Positions 22,913-36,011 of a DNA stretch of 64,000 nucleotides are shown here, piece by piece. The position numbers and the translations under genes are program-made. Location of the stretch: contig CM077827.1 of assembly GCA_039720395.1 (NCBI GenBank), forward strand, positions 9,091,991-9,155,990. The letters are read 5' to 3'. The stretch's first letter is position 1; every line of letters begins with the position of its first letter. Origin of the DNA: Liquidambar formosana. Taxonomy: Eukaryota > Streptophyta > Magnoliopsida > Saxifragales > Altingiaceae. The notes beneath the pieces are model-generated. The model was not told the DNA's origin. It saw only the letters and a program-made list of their open reading frames with translations, and did no database searches.

Positions 22913-25433
22913 TGTAACAACCTAAAATTGGGACCGTTAGTTAAGTAGTGAGAAAACCACTTTTAAAGCCAAGTTTGGTGGATATTTAATAAAAATAATT
23001 CTTTTGAAAATATTTTTAGAAATCTGGCATGGTCCCGTCAGTAAATAGGACATACCAAGTTATCGACTAATTATAAAACCTTTAGAAAATACATTTATAA
23101 GCATTTCTAGCCATCCACACAATATTCCAAAATAAAGAAATCTACCAACTGCATCATAGTCACATAAGTCTCATTCAGATATATATCCACTACTCAATTA
23201 ATTATTACAGACCATGAATTAACATTAATACATGCCTAGGCTTAAAACCTATCTCAAATATTTCCTATATGAGTGCAAGCATGCCGATGTGCTCCCAAAC
23301 CTAGGTCAACTTAATTTTGAAAATATGACCTACAAGAAAACTGTGGGGGTATGAGCTACACGCTCAATAGGAAAACATTTCTCAAAATAACCCAAGGTTT
23401 TTTTTTTTTAAAAAAAAAAACCATAGTTTATATACATTTCAAGAACCCTGCAAAACCATTGATTAGTTTGCAATGTAATCTTTCAGTAAATAAAACTAAC
23501 ACAGGTAAAATGAAGTAAACTGCGAAAGTTAAATCATTTAACACCAACGCCCCTTTTTCCTTTTTGAAAGAAGTAATAAATAACTCAAGTTATTTGTTAT
23601 TAAAGTCATCATTTTATAAATGAATTATCCATCATAATCTGATATCATATCACGGCCTTATGAGCCAATCATCATTATCCGCCATATCTGGCAATCTATA
23701 ACATGAGTCTTTCAAACTGATAAATCCTCCCCAGGTCATGCGGGGCCCTCGCGCGCGAAAAATAAGGGAAAATACTATGGATCCTACCTGGTCCAGAAAG
23801 TAACCCCATCATGAGAAAACACTATGATCCTATTTGGATCATAAAGTAACCTCATATTTTGGCACATAGCCTAGGACTAAAGGATAGGAAAACACGGCAA
23901 GACGTCCCGTTCCTTTGGGACCGCAGTAATCTTGTCTCCAGTAGCCCTCATCACGATATCCATATCATCACCACTTTTCTTTTCATTTATTAATTTTATA
24001 ATTCCCACATAAACCAGAAAATTATATATAAATTTTCCAAAAACTACATAATAGGTTTGTTCTTAGAAAACCATATGAAATAACTCCATAATTTCCATAT
24101 AAACCGGAAAATTATATATATATATAAATTTTCCAAGAAAACCATATAACATGTGGGTTCATAAAAAAAAAAAATCACAATAAATAATCCCCCATAAATC
24201 ATTTCCAAATGAATGATTTCAAAAACAACATTTTTATAACAAAAATGATGTGAATCAAACCCTAGGTTTCCCATAATTTGTAAACCTAGCAAATATATAT
24301 CTCATGCATGATATTTATGCAAAAATTACCAAATACATGTAAAACTACATGATTTATACCCAAACCCCCATGCAACAAGGGTTTAAAATGAGAAAATGTC
24401 CCTTACCTCATGAATGAGTGATGGAAATGTCAAACCATCCCTACATGCACGTAGATCGAGCCTAATTATGATGAATCAGAGCTTGCCGGCGTCGGATCAG
24501 GGCTACCATGCTCCAGCGAGCCACTCACAACCTCCCTGTCACTCTCCCTCTCTCATTCTCTCTTTCTCTTAACTGGAAGAATGGAGAGAAATTCGTAGGT
24601 TAAGGGTTTATATAGAAAAAGAGGGCAAAAGGGTCATTTTAGCCCTTTAAAAATCTGCAGATCACAACTTTCAGACCTCTAAAAGTTAGTTTCAGATGTC
24701 TAAGACTAAACCTCATAAATCATCGTTCTCGGGAATTTTCAGACATCTTAATTTAACTTTCAAACGTCTGAAATATCATTTTCAGATGTCTGAAATACAC
24801 AGACAATTGAAAATTGATAGTCAGTCAGGCTACTCTCTATCAGCACAGACATCAGCCTTATTTTCATTAAAAACATTTAAGTAAAAGCGAGAATAAAATA
24901 ATATCTTCTCCATTATTTTATTCTCCCTTTTACTTTAAGTTATTTAATGAAAATAAGCAAATAACCCCCAATATGAATCCAAATAAAATATCAAAAAAAT
25001 CAAATTCCCAATATATCAAAATCTCATTTCCAAGTTTTAGTATAAAATCCGTCTCCCGACAGATTTTCCTAAAACAAACAGGTGAGGAACCCAATTCAAA
25101 CATGTTAATAAAATCTCATAAAATCATAGAAGTCTTATAATATTATAAACTTCTATTACTGCCAAAAATTATCTTTAAAAACGAAGATTTACGAAAATTC
25201 ATTTTTCTCCTACACTTAGCCAAATTTCAGCAGCTTAACCTAAAACTGCAAATAAGGCCCAACACTCACTTAGGATACTCAATTCATCAAAATAAGCATC
25301 AAAACACATATAATATCATATTATCATACAAATGGATTACCCTTACATTAGGTTATCCAACAAATCAAGGGATTAACTATGCTAATCATATATTAAGTCG
25401 TATTAATCCCCATTAAGAAAACAGGTCCTCACA
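22913..25433 (-). mobile_element. Solo LTR, probably Ty3-gypsy, about 2.5 kb
   Basis: Plus-strand ends TGTAACAACC and GGTCCTCACA give TG...CA termini. The 5-bp sequence AAAAG flanks it exactly at 22908-22912 and 25434-25438. Minus orientation is inferred from a TATA-like CTATATAAACCC (minus strand, near 24606) followed by a GA/CT-rich leader (24535-24575) on the way to the 22913 end. There is no coding interior and no partner LTR. Joining the flanks restores a continuous AT-rich host sequence around ACAACAAAAGACAGCAAC. Confidence 0.9.
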
Positions 25434-25438
25434 AAAAG

Positions 25439-26198
25439 ACAGCAACTGACGTGGCATTCTTTATCAGACAACTGTTAATACTCCCTTGGTTATTATAGAA
25501 TATATCATAGCATGCCATATCAGTTACTGCAATTGATTGCTGTATATAGCATTTCCCTATACTTTTAATGCTTCTACTCTTTTATCCATGTTACCAAAGA
25601 GAAAAAAAAACAAAAAGAAAGAGAAAAAAAAGCGAAGTTGTGTCCCCAGCCAAGAAATAAAAATAAGAATTAAGTTATGGGCCTTACATGGTAGTTTTAC
25701 TTTGGCCCAAAAGATTGGAATTGTTCATTCATTTAGCCATTGAAATGGGTACAAAGGTGCCATTACCTTAGCCCCATCAAGTTTAGAATGTTGGAACCCA
25801 TAAATTTTTGTATTGCTACCTAGGGACCGAGCCAGTAATTTTAATTTGGGGTGATTAACTTAAGAAAATTTTAAATAATAGAGTAGCATAGCCGAAATAT
25901 TGGGTATTTATATCAATATTCGCCCATTATTAAGGTGGTTTTAACCAAAAATAAAAATAAAAATCTCTCCATATACTCACGAAGAGAATAATGGATTTCT
26001 CTACACACCAAAGGAACTATCAAAGCATCAGAGATCTAGGGATTAATCAATAGATGAGAAGGCCAAGAAAAAGCCCTTTGAGTTTTCAACAACAAAAGGA
26101 TACTAAGACCATATCAAACTCACAGAGCAACCTCATACTTCAAAGTATTGTGGAAGATACGTTTGTACACTCTTTTTTATAACACACCCAAAAAAGGT
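25439..26198. other. Intergenic, no gene seen
   Basis: An A-rich run at 25590-25635 and ordinary AT-rich sequence. No supported frame. Confidence 0.55.
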
Positions 26199-26454
26199 TT
26201 CGGATTTTGGTGCAGTTGGGTACTTTAACTGCACCATGCAGTAGTCGCACGATGAGCGACACGTGACAAAGAGGGGGCAGGAATGGCTGGGATTTTCTTT
26301 AATTAGTAGCTCATGCTGTTTGCCGTTTGCCATTTGATGTCAAATTCCTCTCTCAAATCCTAGCCGTTCTTGGCTCCTCATTACCACGTGTGGCTCATTG
26401 TGCGGCTATTGCATAGTGCAATTAAAGTACCCAACTGCACCAAATCTAAATCCC
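26199..26454. mobile_element. Hairpin MITE, about 255 bp
   Basis: The left arm GATTTTGGTGCAGTTGGGTA and the complement of the right arm (GATTTGGTGCAGTTGGGTAC) pair, and pairing continues through CTTTAA(C/T)TGCAC, TAGCCGCAC.ATGAG and CACACGTG for about 75 bp. It has no coding capacity. Both arms carry a CACGTG palindrome. The target duplication is unclear. Confidence 0.82.
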
Positions 26455-27700
26455 CCAAAAAACACCCAGCAAACCCAACAAAGCACCTGGGAAGACAAAG
26501 AACAAAACAAACACCTTAGGGCCAAAAGAGAAGCTAATTGAACTCCCAAACAACCAAAACCCAGAAAAACACCAAAAAATAGCAGCAGCACAACTAAAGA
26601 ACATCACCACCTAACCTCTAACAAAAACTGCTCTACCCAAAACCAAGAACAGCTCCAACCAACCGCCAATGAAGAAGGAAGCCAACGACCAAAAAGGAAA
26701 AGACAAACACCACAAAACCAAAGTGCCCATCGTCGACAACTACCACAAAATGTTGAGTACAGTAGTTGGTTTCTAACTAGCTATCCTTTGCTAAGTTGCC
26801 TCAATTTGGTTGGTAATCTTATCCGCTTGCTCTTTCTATGAATCATGTAATGCCGCAGCAGTGGCAAAAAAGGGCAGGATGGTGACAACCATCACAATCT
26901 AGTATATGGTGAAGTGATCCCTTCATGTCTTCCTCCTCTGTAATCAAAAAACGTTTATTAGGACCAGCCCATCCTTTTCTTTATCTTATCAAAACACAAC
27001 TCAAAATTTACTTCAACAAGGCAGTCAGCTTTTGTGGATATGGTTGAGTATTAGTTGGTTGGAATCAACTAGTTTTTGAATTTCGTTGAGTAGTACTTAG
27101 TTAGAATCTATTGACTAATTTCAAAATCAAGTTATATTAAGAATTATTAAAATAAATAAATAAATCTTCCTTAATATTCACCTTGGTGGAGGTTGTGATC
27201 TTATGATCACTACTTAGCAAACATTGGGTCATCCTCTGATAATGGGATAAAGGTAAAGGTGGGCTAACGCGATGTGACAATCCTCATGAGAAAGTCATCT
27301 ATTGAATATCCTAACTATGTGGCCACTATGGTGCATTCAATGATCTTTCTTTTATTAAACATACAATAGAGAAAAAAGCAAAGTTGACACATACTTTTTT
27401 CCTACACCACCCATTCCTAAAATATATTTGGAAATGTATTTTAGGAGCACTTATTCTTTAAATGGAAAAACACACTTTGGAAGAATGAAAATATATTACA
27501 ATAGAGTGCACTTTATAAGCTTGAATACTCAGTGCCTTAGCGACCATTCCTATTTATAGACACCTCCACACAATGAATGCCTAGGATTTATACATATGCC
27601 ATTGATATAATAGCATAAAAGCATCCAATATGCCTATTCTAGAATTCTCTCTCTCTCGATCTATATCTATATCTATATATATATATATATATAAAGCTTT
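26455..27700. other. Intergenic; C/A-rich block of uncertain origin
   Basis: 26455-26760 is unusually C- and A-rich (GT-rich on the minus strand), which can occur in LINE untranslated regions, but no LINE frame adjoins it. 27350-27440 contains CCTACACCACCCATTCC and ATATTTGGAAATGTATT, blocks found again near 47361 and at 46688/46837. A TA/TC microsatellite ends at about 27692. Confidence 0.45.
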
Positions 27701-27833
27701 GCTCTTGTGCGGGATATCCCATTCGATCACGACTATCCGTGAGCGATACGTACACGAGCGTGAATACGTGTGTGTCGCTCACGGACGACCATGATCAAAC
27801 GGGATATTTCGGGTTATCCCGAACATGATTAAG
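27701..27833. mobile_element. Hairpin MITE family B, copy 1
   Basis: The left arm has GCGGGATATCCCATTCGATC and CCGTGAGCGA; the right arm is its complement (TCGCTCACGGACG, GATCAAACGGGATAT, ATCCCGAACATGATT). The loop is about 20 bp around CGTACACGAGCGTG. A diverged relative lies at 45685-45817. No coding capacity. Confidence 0.85.
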
Positions 27834-27835
27834 TC

Positions 27836-27911
<76 letters not shown>

Positions 27912-27912
27912 C
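27836..27912. repeat. Compound microsatellite (CT)n(TA)n(CA)n
   Basis: Consecutive CT, TA and CA dinucleotide runs over about 75 bp. Confidence 0.92.
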
Positions 27913-28010
27913 ACTTATTTCAGCATCATACATTATGGGTTGTATTCCATATATTAGCCTAATATACCTCATAACCCACTAATGCACAAGGTACAATTCC
28001 CAATGCAAGA
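27910..28010. mobile_element. Decayed copy of the TTATATCAGCA hairpin MITE
   Basis: TTATTTCAGCATCATACATT, GGGTTGTATTCCATATATTA and CCACTAATGCACAAGGTACA follow the order of the element at 52127-52265, with the right end lost. Confidence 0.6.
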
Positions 28011-29390
28011 GCTTTACATGTGATCACTTGAATCTTTTACAACAATTTTTTTTTTTTTTTGAAAACATATATAAAACATATTTTTTATTTTTTAAAAAAG
28101 GGAGCATATATTACAATTCCTAATGTTTGTGAGTCCTATGACCTATAAATACATATAGCTTTTAAAATTTTATTTGAATTGAAGCTATAGTACAATTAGG
28201 AGTTAATAGTGTTTTTTTATTATATGTTGACAAAAGAAAATGAAATCTTATATCGAGATACCTTTTATAAATGATTGAAAGATATCATCAATTTAAATTT
28301 TTTTAAATTTGACGACTTTAATCTTTTGATAGGTCATCAGTATTCTAAATATTATAAATAATAATTATTAAGGATGTTTTCATCAATAATTTTTTTTCGA
28401 CACTTGTAATTTATAAATAGATATAAAATCAAATCGAATATAAATATAATATAAGAGATAAAAATAAAAATAAAAATATTATATATTAAATATATATTAC
28501 TCAAACTATTAATGTCTTTTACATATTTAATAGGTATGTAGTTATCGATATTTAAACTTTTAATGCTTCTTTTTTTTATTTGAAGGAAGGTTATCTATGT
28601 TTTTTAAATATTTATTAAGGTTATAATAGTCAATCAAAAGTTTTTCTAACATCCATACTTTTATAAGTATAATAATAATAATAATAATAGCACGTTTATG
28701 TGAATATATATATATATATATATATATATAGATAGTCGCTTGGTTCAAGAGGAAAAAGCCAACACGTACCCATTATCATAACTGCATATGACATTCTAGG
28801 CATTTATTCTTCATAACCAATTCTAACATTCTAGGGATTTATTCCCATATCGCCACCCAAACGGCTGCCTGATTGGATTTTCCGATCCCACTTTGAAAAA
28901 TGGTTTTATTACCCATTTCAGTGCATCTCCACGGAAACGTATTCTGTGTTTTCGGCAGGCTTGTTCTTAGATTTTTGAAGGGCTTTGTCGAGAAGACTAC
29001 AACCACTCATTCAGTACAGATTAGTTTTATAATTCTTCTTTTTTTTTTTGGTTGGGTTATTTATAACTTGTATGTTTGTCGTTGCATACGCAAATCTGGA
29101 ATTGCTAGCTCCTGTAAATGTGGAATTGCTAGTTCTGTGAATTCAAACTTGCCTAATAATTTTTTATTTTTTTTATTCTATCTGATTTGATGATACCCAA
29201 ATCCTTCATTATTCATATATTTTCTAGTTGTTCAAGTGCTTCAGAGCAATTTGGTATTACTAGTTTTTGTGTTTGAGAGATGCCCATCACTTGAGATAAG
29301 TTTGTTTTTCTTTACCCTGGGACTTGACGTCTACCCCTCTAGCCTGGATTTAAGTTGCTTTAGGACTGAACAAGTCCCCTATATGCAATT
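28011..29390. other. AT-rich stretch; microsatellites; left flank of MULE-like locus
   Basis: Contains (ATA)n at about 28670-28690 and (TA)n at 28706-28731. TCAATCAAAAGTTTTTCTAA at about 28632 recurs in direct orientation at about 45312. GC content rises after 28,840, and this part may be the upstream/5' region of the FAR1-like gene, but no inverted terminal repeat was found. Confidence 0.45.
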
Positions 29391-29394
29391 TTCA

Positions 29395-30165
29395 TAAAAG
29401 AGTGTAATTTCAAGGTGTCTTCAAATCTAGTTGCTTTGTTCTTTCAGAGCCTAAATACCATTCAATTTACTTGTTTAGGTGAGCAAAGAATTTTCAAATC
29501 TAGTTCTAGTGAACATAACTAGATGTCTTCTATAATACTGTCTCTAATGATTTTTGGGTGCATACACAAATGAAGAGAGTGGAAATTCAAAGCGTCTTCA
29601 AATCTAGTTGTTCTATTTTTTTAGAGCGCAAATACCATTCGATTTACTTGTTCAGTTGAGCAAAGGACATAACTAGATGTATTTAACTAGATAACATAAC
29701 TAGATATCTTCTAGTGCATTGTCTTTTATGATTTTTGGTTTTCTTGGGTTGCATACACGAATGAAGAGATTGTAATTTCAAGGCGTCTTCAAATCTAGTT
29801 GCTTTGTTCTTTCAAAGCCTAAATACCATTCAATTTACTTGTTTAGGTGAGCAAAGAATTTTCAAATCTAGTTGTTCTGTTATTTTAGAGCGCAAATACC
29901 ATTTGATATACTTGTTCAGTTGAGCAAAGAACATAGTAGATATATTTAAGTAGATAACATAACTAGATATCTTCCAGTGTACTGTCTTTTATGATTTTTG
30001 ATTTTCTTAGTTGCATACACGAATGAAGAGAGTATAAATTCAAGGCGTCCTTAAATCTAGTTGCTCTGTTCTGAGCCTAAATACCATTCAATTTACTTGT
30101 TCAGATGAGCAATGAACATAACTAGATATCCATAAGTATATAACGTAACTAGATATCTTTATCCC
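29395..30165. repeat. About four degenerate tandem units (190-260 bp) upstream of the FAR1-like gene
   Basis: Each unit carries, in order, GCGTCTTCAAATCTAGTTG, AATACCATTC(A/G)ATTTACTTGTT, GAGCAAAG.A, CATAACTAGAT and TCTTTTATGATTTTTGG with GCATACAC(A/G)AATGAAGAG. Units start near 29400, 29572, 29763 and 30024. Non-coding. They contain most of the left-side AACTAGAT/ATCTAGTT motifs. Confidence 0.8.
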
Positions 30166-30404
30166 TATAAAACAAAGTAAGTGTTCGACTTTGATTTTTA
30201 TAAGTAGAGAACATAACTAGATATCTATAAGTCGAGAACATAAAAGTTGTTGTATAGTTGACACATCTTATTTGCTATTTGGTAAGTTCACAAAGATGCT
30301 TGTAATATTTTTTTATTATGTAGCTATTGTTTTTTGTGTCAATGGGAAAGTTGAATTTATCTAAATGTTTAAGAAGCGTTGATTCAGTGTTTTTTACACT
30401 TTAG

Positions 30405-33400
30405 GATATGGACGGTTACGATTCGAACTTTGTGGACTATGTACAGGCTTCCAAAGCTATTGGTGGTGGTGTGGAAATGGGTCAAGAGGGAGGATAGCCA
30501 CAGATTGGCATGTCTTTTTGTTCTGAATATAAGGTTCGTACATTCTATAGCAATTTTGCTTAGAGTTAAGGATTTGGAATAAAAAAGATGAGTGTAAAAT
30601 GTGACACTAATGGAAAGTAAAAGTATTTTGCCTTAGTTTGCTCTCGAAATGGCAAGCATGAACCTATAGAAAGTAATATCCTCAATCTTAGGCCTTCTAT
30701 CAGAATGGAATGTAAGGCAAAAATCAACGTTGTTGCAAGAAGCGGGACTAATTTTGTAATTTCAAAAGTTTTGTTAGCTCACAATCACGATTTAAGCCCT
30801 GCCAAGTCTTGTTACCAACCTTCACATAGAAGTATAGATTCCACAACCAAAAAGGCGCTAGAACTCCAGGATCGGGCCGGGATTCCATTCCCCAAAAGCT
30901 ACAATGCCCAAATTATCAAGCACGGGGGCTATGATCGGGTATCTTTTGGGGAGAAGGATGCGAGAAATTTTATTGCAAAAACAAAGGACACAAGACTGAG
31001 GGGTGGAGATGCAGAAGCTATGTGCCAATATTTCAAGCGGATGCAATTTAAGAATCCAAATTTTTTCCATGTCATTAACATCGACAATGAAGGTCGGATG
31101 AGGAACTTTTTTTGGGCAAACGCACATTCTAGAGCGACATACGAATCATTCTCAGATGTGGTGTCATTTGACACAACGTATTTAATAAACAGATACGACA
31201 TGCTGTTTGCTCCATTTGTCAGGGTTAATCACCATAGCCAGTCAGTGCTACTGAGTTGTGGTTTATTATCATGCGAGACTATAGATTCTTACATTTAGCT
31301 GTTCAGGTTTGTGTTTCATTTTATTGGTTTAGCCTAATTTTATTGTTCAATTCAATATGTCATATTACTGTTAGTAGTATGCCCTACAGCCAATCATAGA
31401 GATGATGCTTTAGGGATAAAGAACAATAATTTGATTTCATTTATGTATGTCACATTTATTATTGAATTAATAAAAGGGCTTACTCTATTATGTTTATATA
31501 CATCATTTATATTTACATGATATGTCCATGAAGTTAGAGTTGAGAATATGGAATTACAAAGAGTTGTAATTTTGAGACTGTAAATATATCTATGTACTAA
31601 ACTCTTAAAGCATTCCTAGTTGAAGGTTCACTATGATGGATAATAATGAATTATATTAACTCTACAGGAGGATAGCTAGTCTTAAACTATTTGTGTAGAG
31701 ACACTGCAACCAATAGGTGGGTGCCTATTATAAGAATAAGTACACAGAATGTGACCAAAGATATAAGATCAATTGAGTGGAGTTTTAACCTGCCTATTAA
31801 TCAGTTTCTTATTGTTATAGTGGTACAAGTAATCCTTAGACCTGAGACACTATAGTTGTCTTATGCATATAGTTTTAGAAGTTTGATAATACTAAGTGTA
31901 AATCCTTATAGGGTTTTACAAGGGTATTCATTAGCCCTATTGCTATGTGTATGAAGGCATGTAAGTGATCAATAAGGAATCTATCACTCTCAGGAAAAAG
32001 AGAGAGAATGTCTCATATAGCATTCATAATATAACTCATTAAATCCATGGCCATGGTAGGATGAATATGGAAAAGAGTTTCCATTAGTTCATTAATGAGT
32101 TGATATTTATGATTGAGTATAAAGTAATTAAACTAGGGACTTGACAGACTTCCATGTCTTATTAATTTAATGGGAGACATTGTGTAGAAGGAATGATGCA
32201 ATTGTAACTTATAAACTATAACAGAAGGGTTTTATGTAAATACCTATTCACCTCATTAAGGACCACACCATAAGTCATATGCTAGATGTTATTCATGATT
32301 ATTAGAAGTCCTAATTGATATAAGTGAGTTATAATCAATTAAGGAATTGGAAAGAGTTCCAATTAGATCCTTAATGGAAAGAATTCCATTGTGCACACTT
32401 TGTGCTATTCCTATACCTTAATGATATGAACCTAATGGGTCACACACTGATCATGCAGTGAGAGTTTTAAAGTCTATAAGAGAAAGGGTATAAGTGAATA
32501 AAAGAATAGTTCTTGAAAGTCAAGTTTGTATATGATATAAACTAGAGAGGTTAATATGCAATTGAGAGTAATTACATATAATCCAATTAGGGTTTGGATT
32601 CCCTCTATGGCCAGCCCTATTGGAGGCTATATATACATCATGTGATGATGTGTGATATCATCACATTAAGCCCACTTCAAGCCCTAGCCGTCCCACCTTT
32701 GGTGTGGCTCTCTTTCTCTCTCTTCTCTTCTCCTATTCTAGCAACAAACAAGGATTAAGAAGAAATGACTTGAAGCTCTTGCTAGGTATGGATACCATTG
32801 GAGACAGAACACTTGGGCTGCTCAATTCACTACTGTTCGGAATCAAAGCTTGGAGCAAAGGAAGAAGACAATCAAACTGTAAGTGATTCAACTTTCTTCT
32901 AGTTAAGGTTTTAGTTTTGTATTATAGCATAATTAGATTCATGGGCTGTGGAATCATTTAGGAAAATTTTTTTATATTCTGCACTTTGTTTTTCCTTCTA
33001 ATTCGATTCCCAACAATTACCATGTTACATCTTAATAGATGTGTTGTATGTCCATTATCAAATAACTTAATTTTAATCAATATGTTCATAGCACGTAGAA
33101 AGTTGTTACAATTTATAAAAGTTAAACTTAATTAAGTTTGCATTTTGCATTATCACTTATAAGCTAGAAAACTTGATTGTAATATCTGAATCATAAGTTT
33201 AACTAGGTTTGAAGATGCAAATAAGTTCAACAGACCTTATTGCATTAGCCAAACTACTTATATTGTAATCAAGTTAACGACACTTACTGTAATAGTTGTT
33301 TCTATTTTTAAGTAAGCAAATTTTTACTATGTAATTTTATCTTGCAGATGTTGGTTAGAGTGCATGTCGTGGTGCGCACCAGAAGCGATTGTCACCGATT

Positions 33401-34594
33401 AATGTAAAGCTATTCAAGCAGTGGTTGCTAAGGTCTTCCTAAACATGCATTACCGTTTTTGCTTATAGCACATAATGAAAAAAAATCAATGACAAGTTGT
33501 GTGGGTTTAAAGAGTATAAGCTAATAAAAAAACACATTGAAGAGTATAGTATATAATAGCATTACAGTGAATGAGTTTGAGGGGGAATGGGCTGAGATAT
33601 TAAAAGTGTTCAACCTTGGTTCGAATGAATGGTTTCACTCATTGTACATTGATCAGCAAAGGTGGATACCGGTGTTTGTCAGGGAGTCATTCTAGGCTGG
33701 GATGTCAACAACCCAACGGAGTGAAAGTATGAATGCTTCCTTTGATAAATATATCAACTCACATACAATAATTAATCAATTTGTGGAACAGTACGATGGT
33801 GCTTTAAAGGAGAAGATCGAGAAGGAGAGCAATGCTGATTTTGGGTCCTATTCGTCCACAATCCCATTGATTTCACAATTTCAGTTTGAGGAACAATTCC
33901 AATGTGTGTATACCCATGAAATGTTCAGGGAATTTCAAACAGAAATTAGGGAGATGCTATATTGCAACGTTAGTTCCGCGGTGTCTGATGGGTGTGTCTC
34001 AACGTACAATCTATAGATGTATCGAACGGCAAAGATGGATTGGCAAGGAAAAAGGCGTATAATGTTTTGTTTAATGAACTGAGATTTGAGGTTTTATGCT
34101 TATGTCATCTATTTGAGTTCAAGGGGATCATATGTCGACATATCCTAAAAGTTATGGTTGAGAACAATGTTTTCTAGTTTACACCTGATTATATCATCAA
34201 TCGATGGAGGAAAGACATCAAGCGTAACCACAATTTTATAACAAATTGTTATGATGACCTTGAAACTCATGAAGAATATGTTCGCTAAGATAGTTTGTCT
34301 TTATTGTGTAGCCAAATATCTAAGATAGCTATTAAGTCTAGTAGCATGTATGATTTTGCGAAGCAAAACCTTAAGGCTCTGCATGAGAAATTGCTGAATC
34401 AAGAAGGAAACAACGACGATATCATCAGAGTGGAAGAGGAGGACGACGATGAAAATAATCACTTTAGGATTTGGTCACCATTGAAGGTTTATAGTAAAGG
34501 TCGTCCACCATTCAAGCGGCTGGAACCAAGAATATGTGGGGGAAATGGTAAAAGAGGTAGAAAGAGTGGGGATGGCAGAAGGGGCGGGTGTTGA
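30405..34594 (+). pseudogene. FAR1/FHY3-type (MULE) transposase relic
   Basis: FAR1-related proteins derive from Mutator-like transposases and have an N-terminal WRKY/GCM1-type zinc-binding domain, a central MULE transposase domain and a C-terminal SWIM zinc finger. All three are visible. Exon 1 starts after TTTAG with ATG at 30408 and reads PQIGMSFCSEYKVRTFY, KYFALVCSRNGKHEP, then FHVINIDNEGRMRNFFWA, DVVSFDTTYLINRYDMLFAP and VNHHSQSVLLSCGLLS. It ends at 31306 with donor GTTTGTG. Exon 2 starts at 33348 after CTTGCAG and joins in phase (LFR|CWLECMSWCAPEAIVTD). It continues to AGMSTTQRSESMNASFDKYI. After a frameshift near 34000 it gives the SWIM segment CLCHLFEFKGIICRHIL and a basic tail ending at 34594. 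At least eight in-frame stops and the frameshift make it non-functional. A solo LTR (31369-33015) lies inside the intron. Confidence 0.93.
31369..33015 (+). mobile_element. Solo LTR, LARD-type family A (copy 2), in the FAR1-like intron
   Basis: Starts TGTTAGTAGTATGCCC and ends GATTCCCAACA, 1647 bp. The exact 5-bp target duplication ATTAC is at 31364-31368 and 33016-33020. It is in opposite orientation to the copies at 20791 and 53928/57875. It contains the family's conserved blocks (AAAGTGTGCACAATGG region, GACCCATTGGGTTCA region, here complemented). There is no interior. It lies wholly between donor 31307 and acceptor 33347 of the FAR1-like relic. Confidence 0.93.
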
Positions 34595-35980
34595 TGATGG
34601 TTTTTTTATTTCCACATTTTTTTTTAAAGAACTTTCTTACTGTTTAAAAGATTGGTTTTTTTATAGATTGATTCTGCTCAATGTTGCATTCTTTCTATGT
34701 TTTTTGTTTTTTACTCTTCGTGTTTGGTCTTATGGTTGTAATTGCAATATGCCTCCTATTTGGGGCAGAGTCGGTGCTCAATGTTTGACATTTTGACACT
34801 GCAAATATTTTCAGTAGTAAGGTAGTTTCTTACTAAGGGCCCACCAAGTATTTTTGGGATTATTGTTATGCTTAATGTTTGTCATTTTATTCTATTTTAG
34901 ACTCAGGAGATTATACATGATGCCCGATTAGTAGTTTTTCAATCTATATAAAGCTAGTTACGTTATTCCACATTTTAGAATGAAGGCAATTTAAGTAAAG
35001 GGGGCTATCTAACTAGATTCCAATTATGAAGGGGTCAGTGGATAAAACATGCCAATCTTACTTTTTATTATGCAACTCCACTGATAGTGTAGTAAGAATC
35101 ATATGACATTTCACCCTAACTTCTATGGGCATTAACTATATTTTCTTAAGAAATGACACAAGAGCCTTTCTTACTAGATTAAGTTACGCTAGACTTAACT
35201 AGATTTAGTGGCCAACATTGGAGCATAAATTAAGTTAACCTCAACTTAACTAGATTAGTAGTTTTCCCTAGGTAATGGTGAAATAGACATAACTAGATTT
35301 CATCCATGCCCCATTTTTTATCATTGGTCAACATTGGAGCATATAATAAGTTAAACTTATGTTCAACTTCTTTTATACCTAATCTTGTTCATTTGTCATT
35401 CGTCATTCTGCTTTTCATTTTTAAGTTCCTATTTTTTTTTTTCCTTGTATTTTAAGCAGAAAAAAATTTGAAGAATGGAATTGTTTGCTATCAGGGCTAC
35501 CTTGACTCATCCTTTCAAGGTACTTGGGAATTGGTGAGTTCATGGTGTATCTTAATCTTTTCCCTTGACTTTTAAGACATCCAACACCTATTCTTGCCCT
35601 TGAAAATATGACATTATGGCATGGCCTAAGGTCAAGTCTCTCTGACCATTTTTTACACCCCACTGCTGCTCAACCCAAGAAACAAAAAAATCAAATGCAT
35701 ATATCTTAATCTCAACCAACTTGTTTGGAGAAAAATCTAGATATCTCAAATAGATTACAAAACATAATGCAAATAAAGTCTAGTTACTTCAGTCTTAAGG
35801 TATTAAATTCTCAATACAACTTCAAGCAAAAAACATTTTAAACTCTCTAACCACAAGAGAAACACTGGCACCCTCACTCCAAACTCTCCAAATGTGTTTG
35901 GGAAAAAAACTGAATACCTTAACTAGGTTCTAACACAATATTGTTAACTAGAAAGTACATTAGAATAAATAAATAAATAA

Positions 35981-36011
<31 letters not shown>

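Noticed and set aside
32704..32886. Small ORF partly conserved between family A LTR copies
   Set aside because: It lies in the LTR promoter/leader part; similarity is explained by LTR homology, and other copies are frameshifted.
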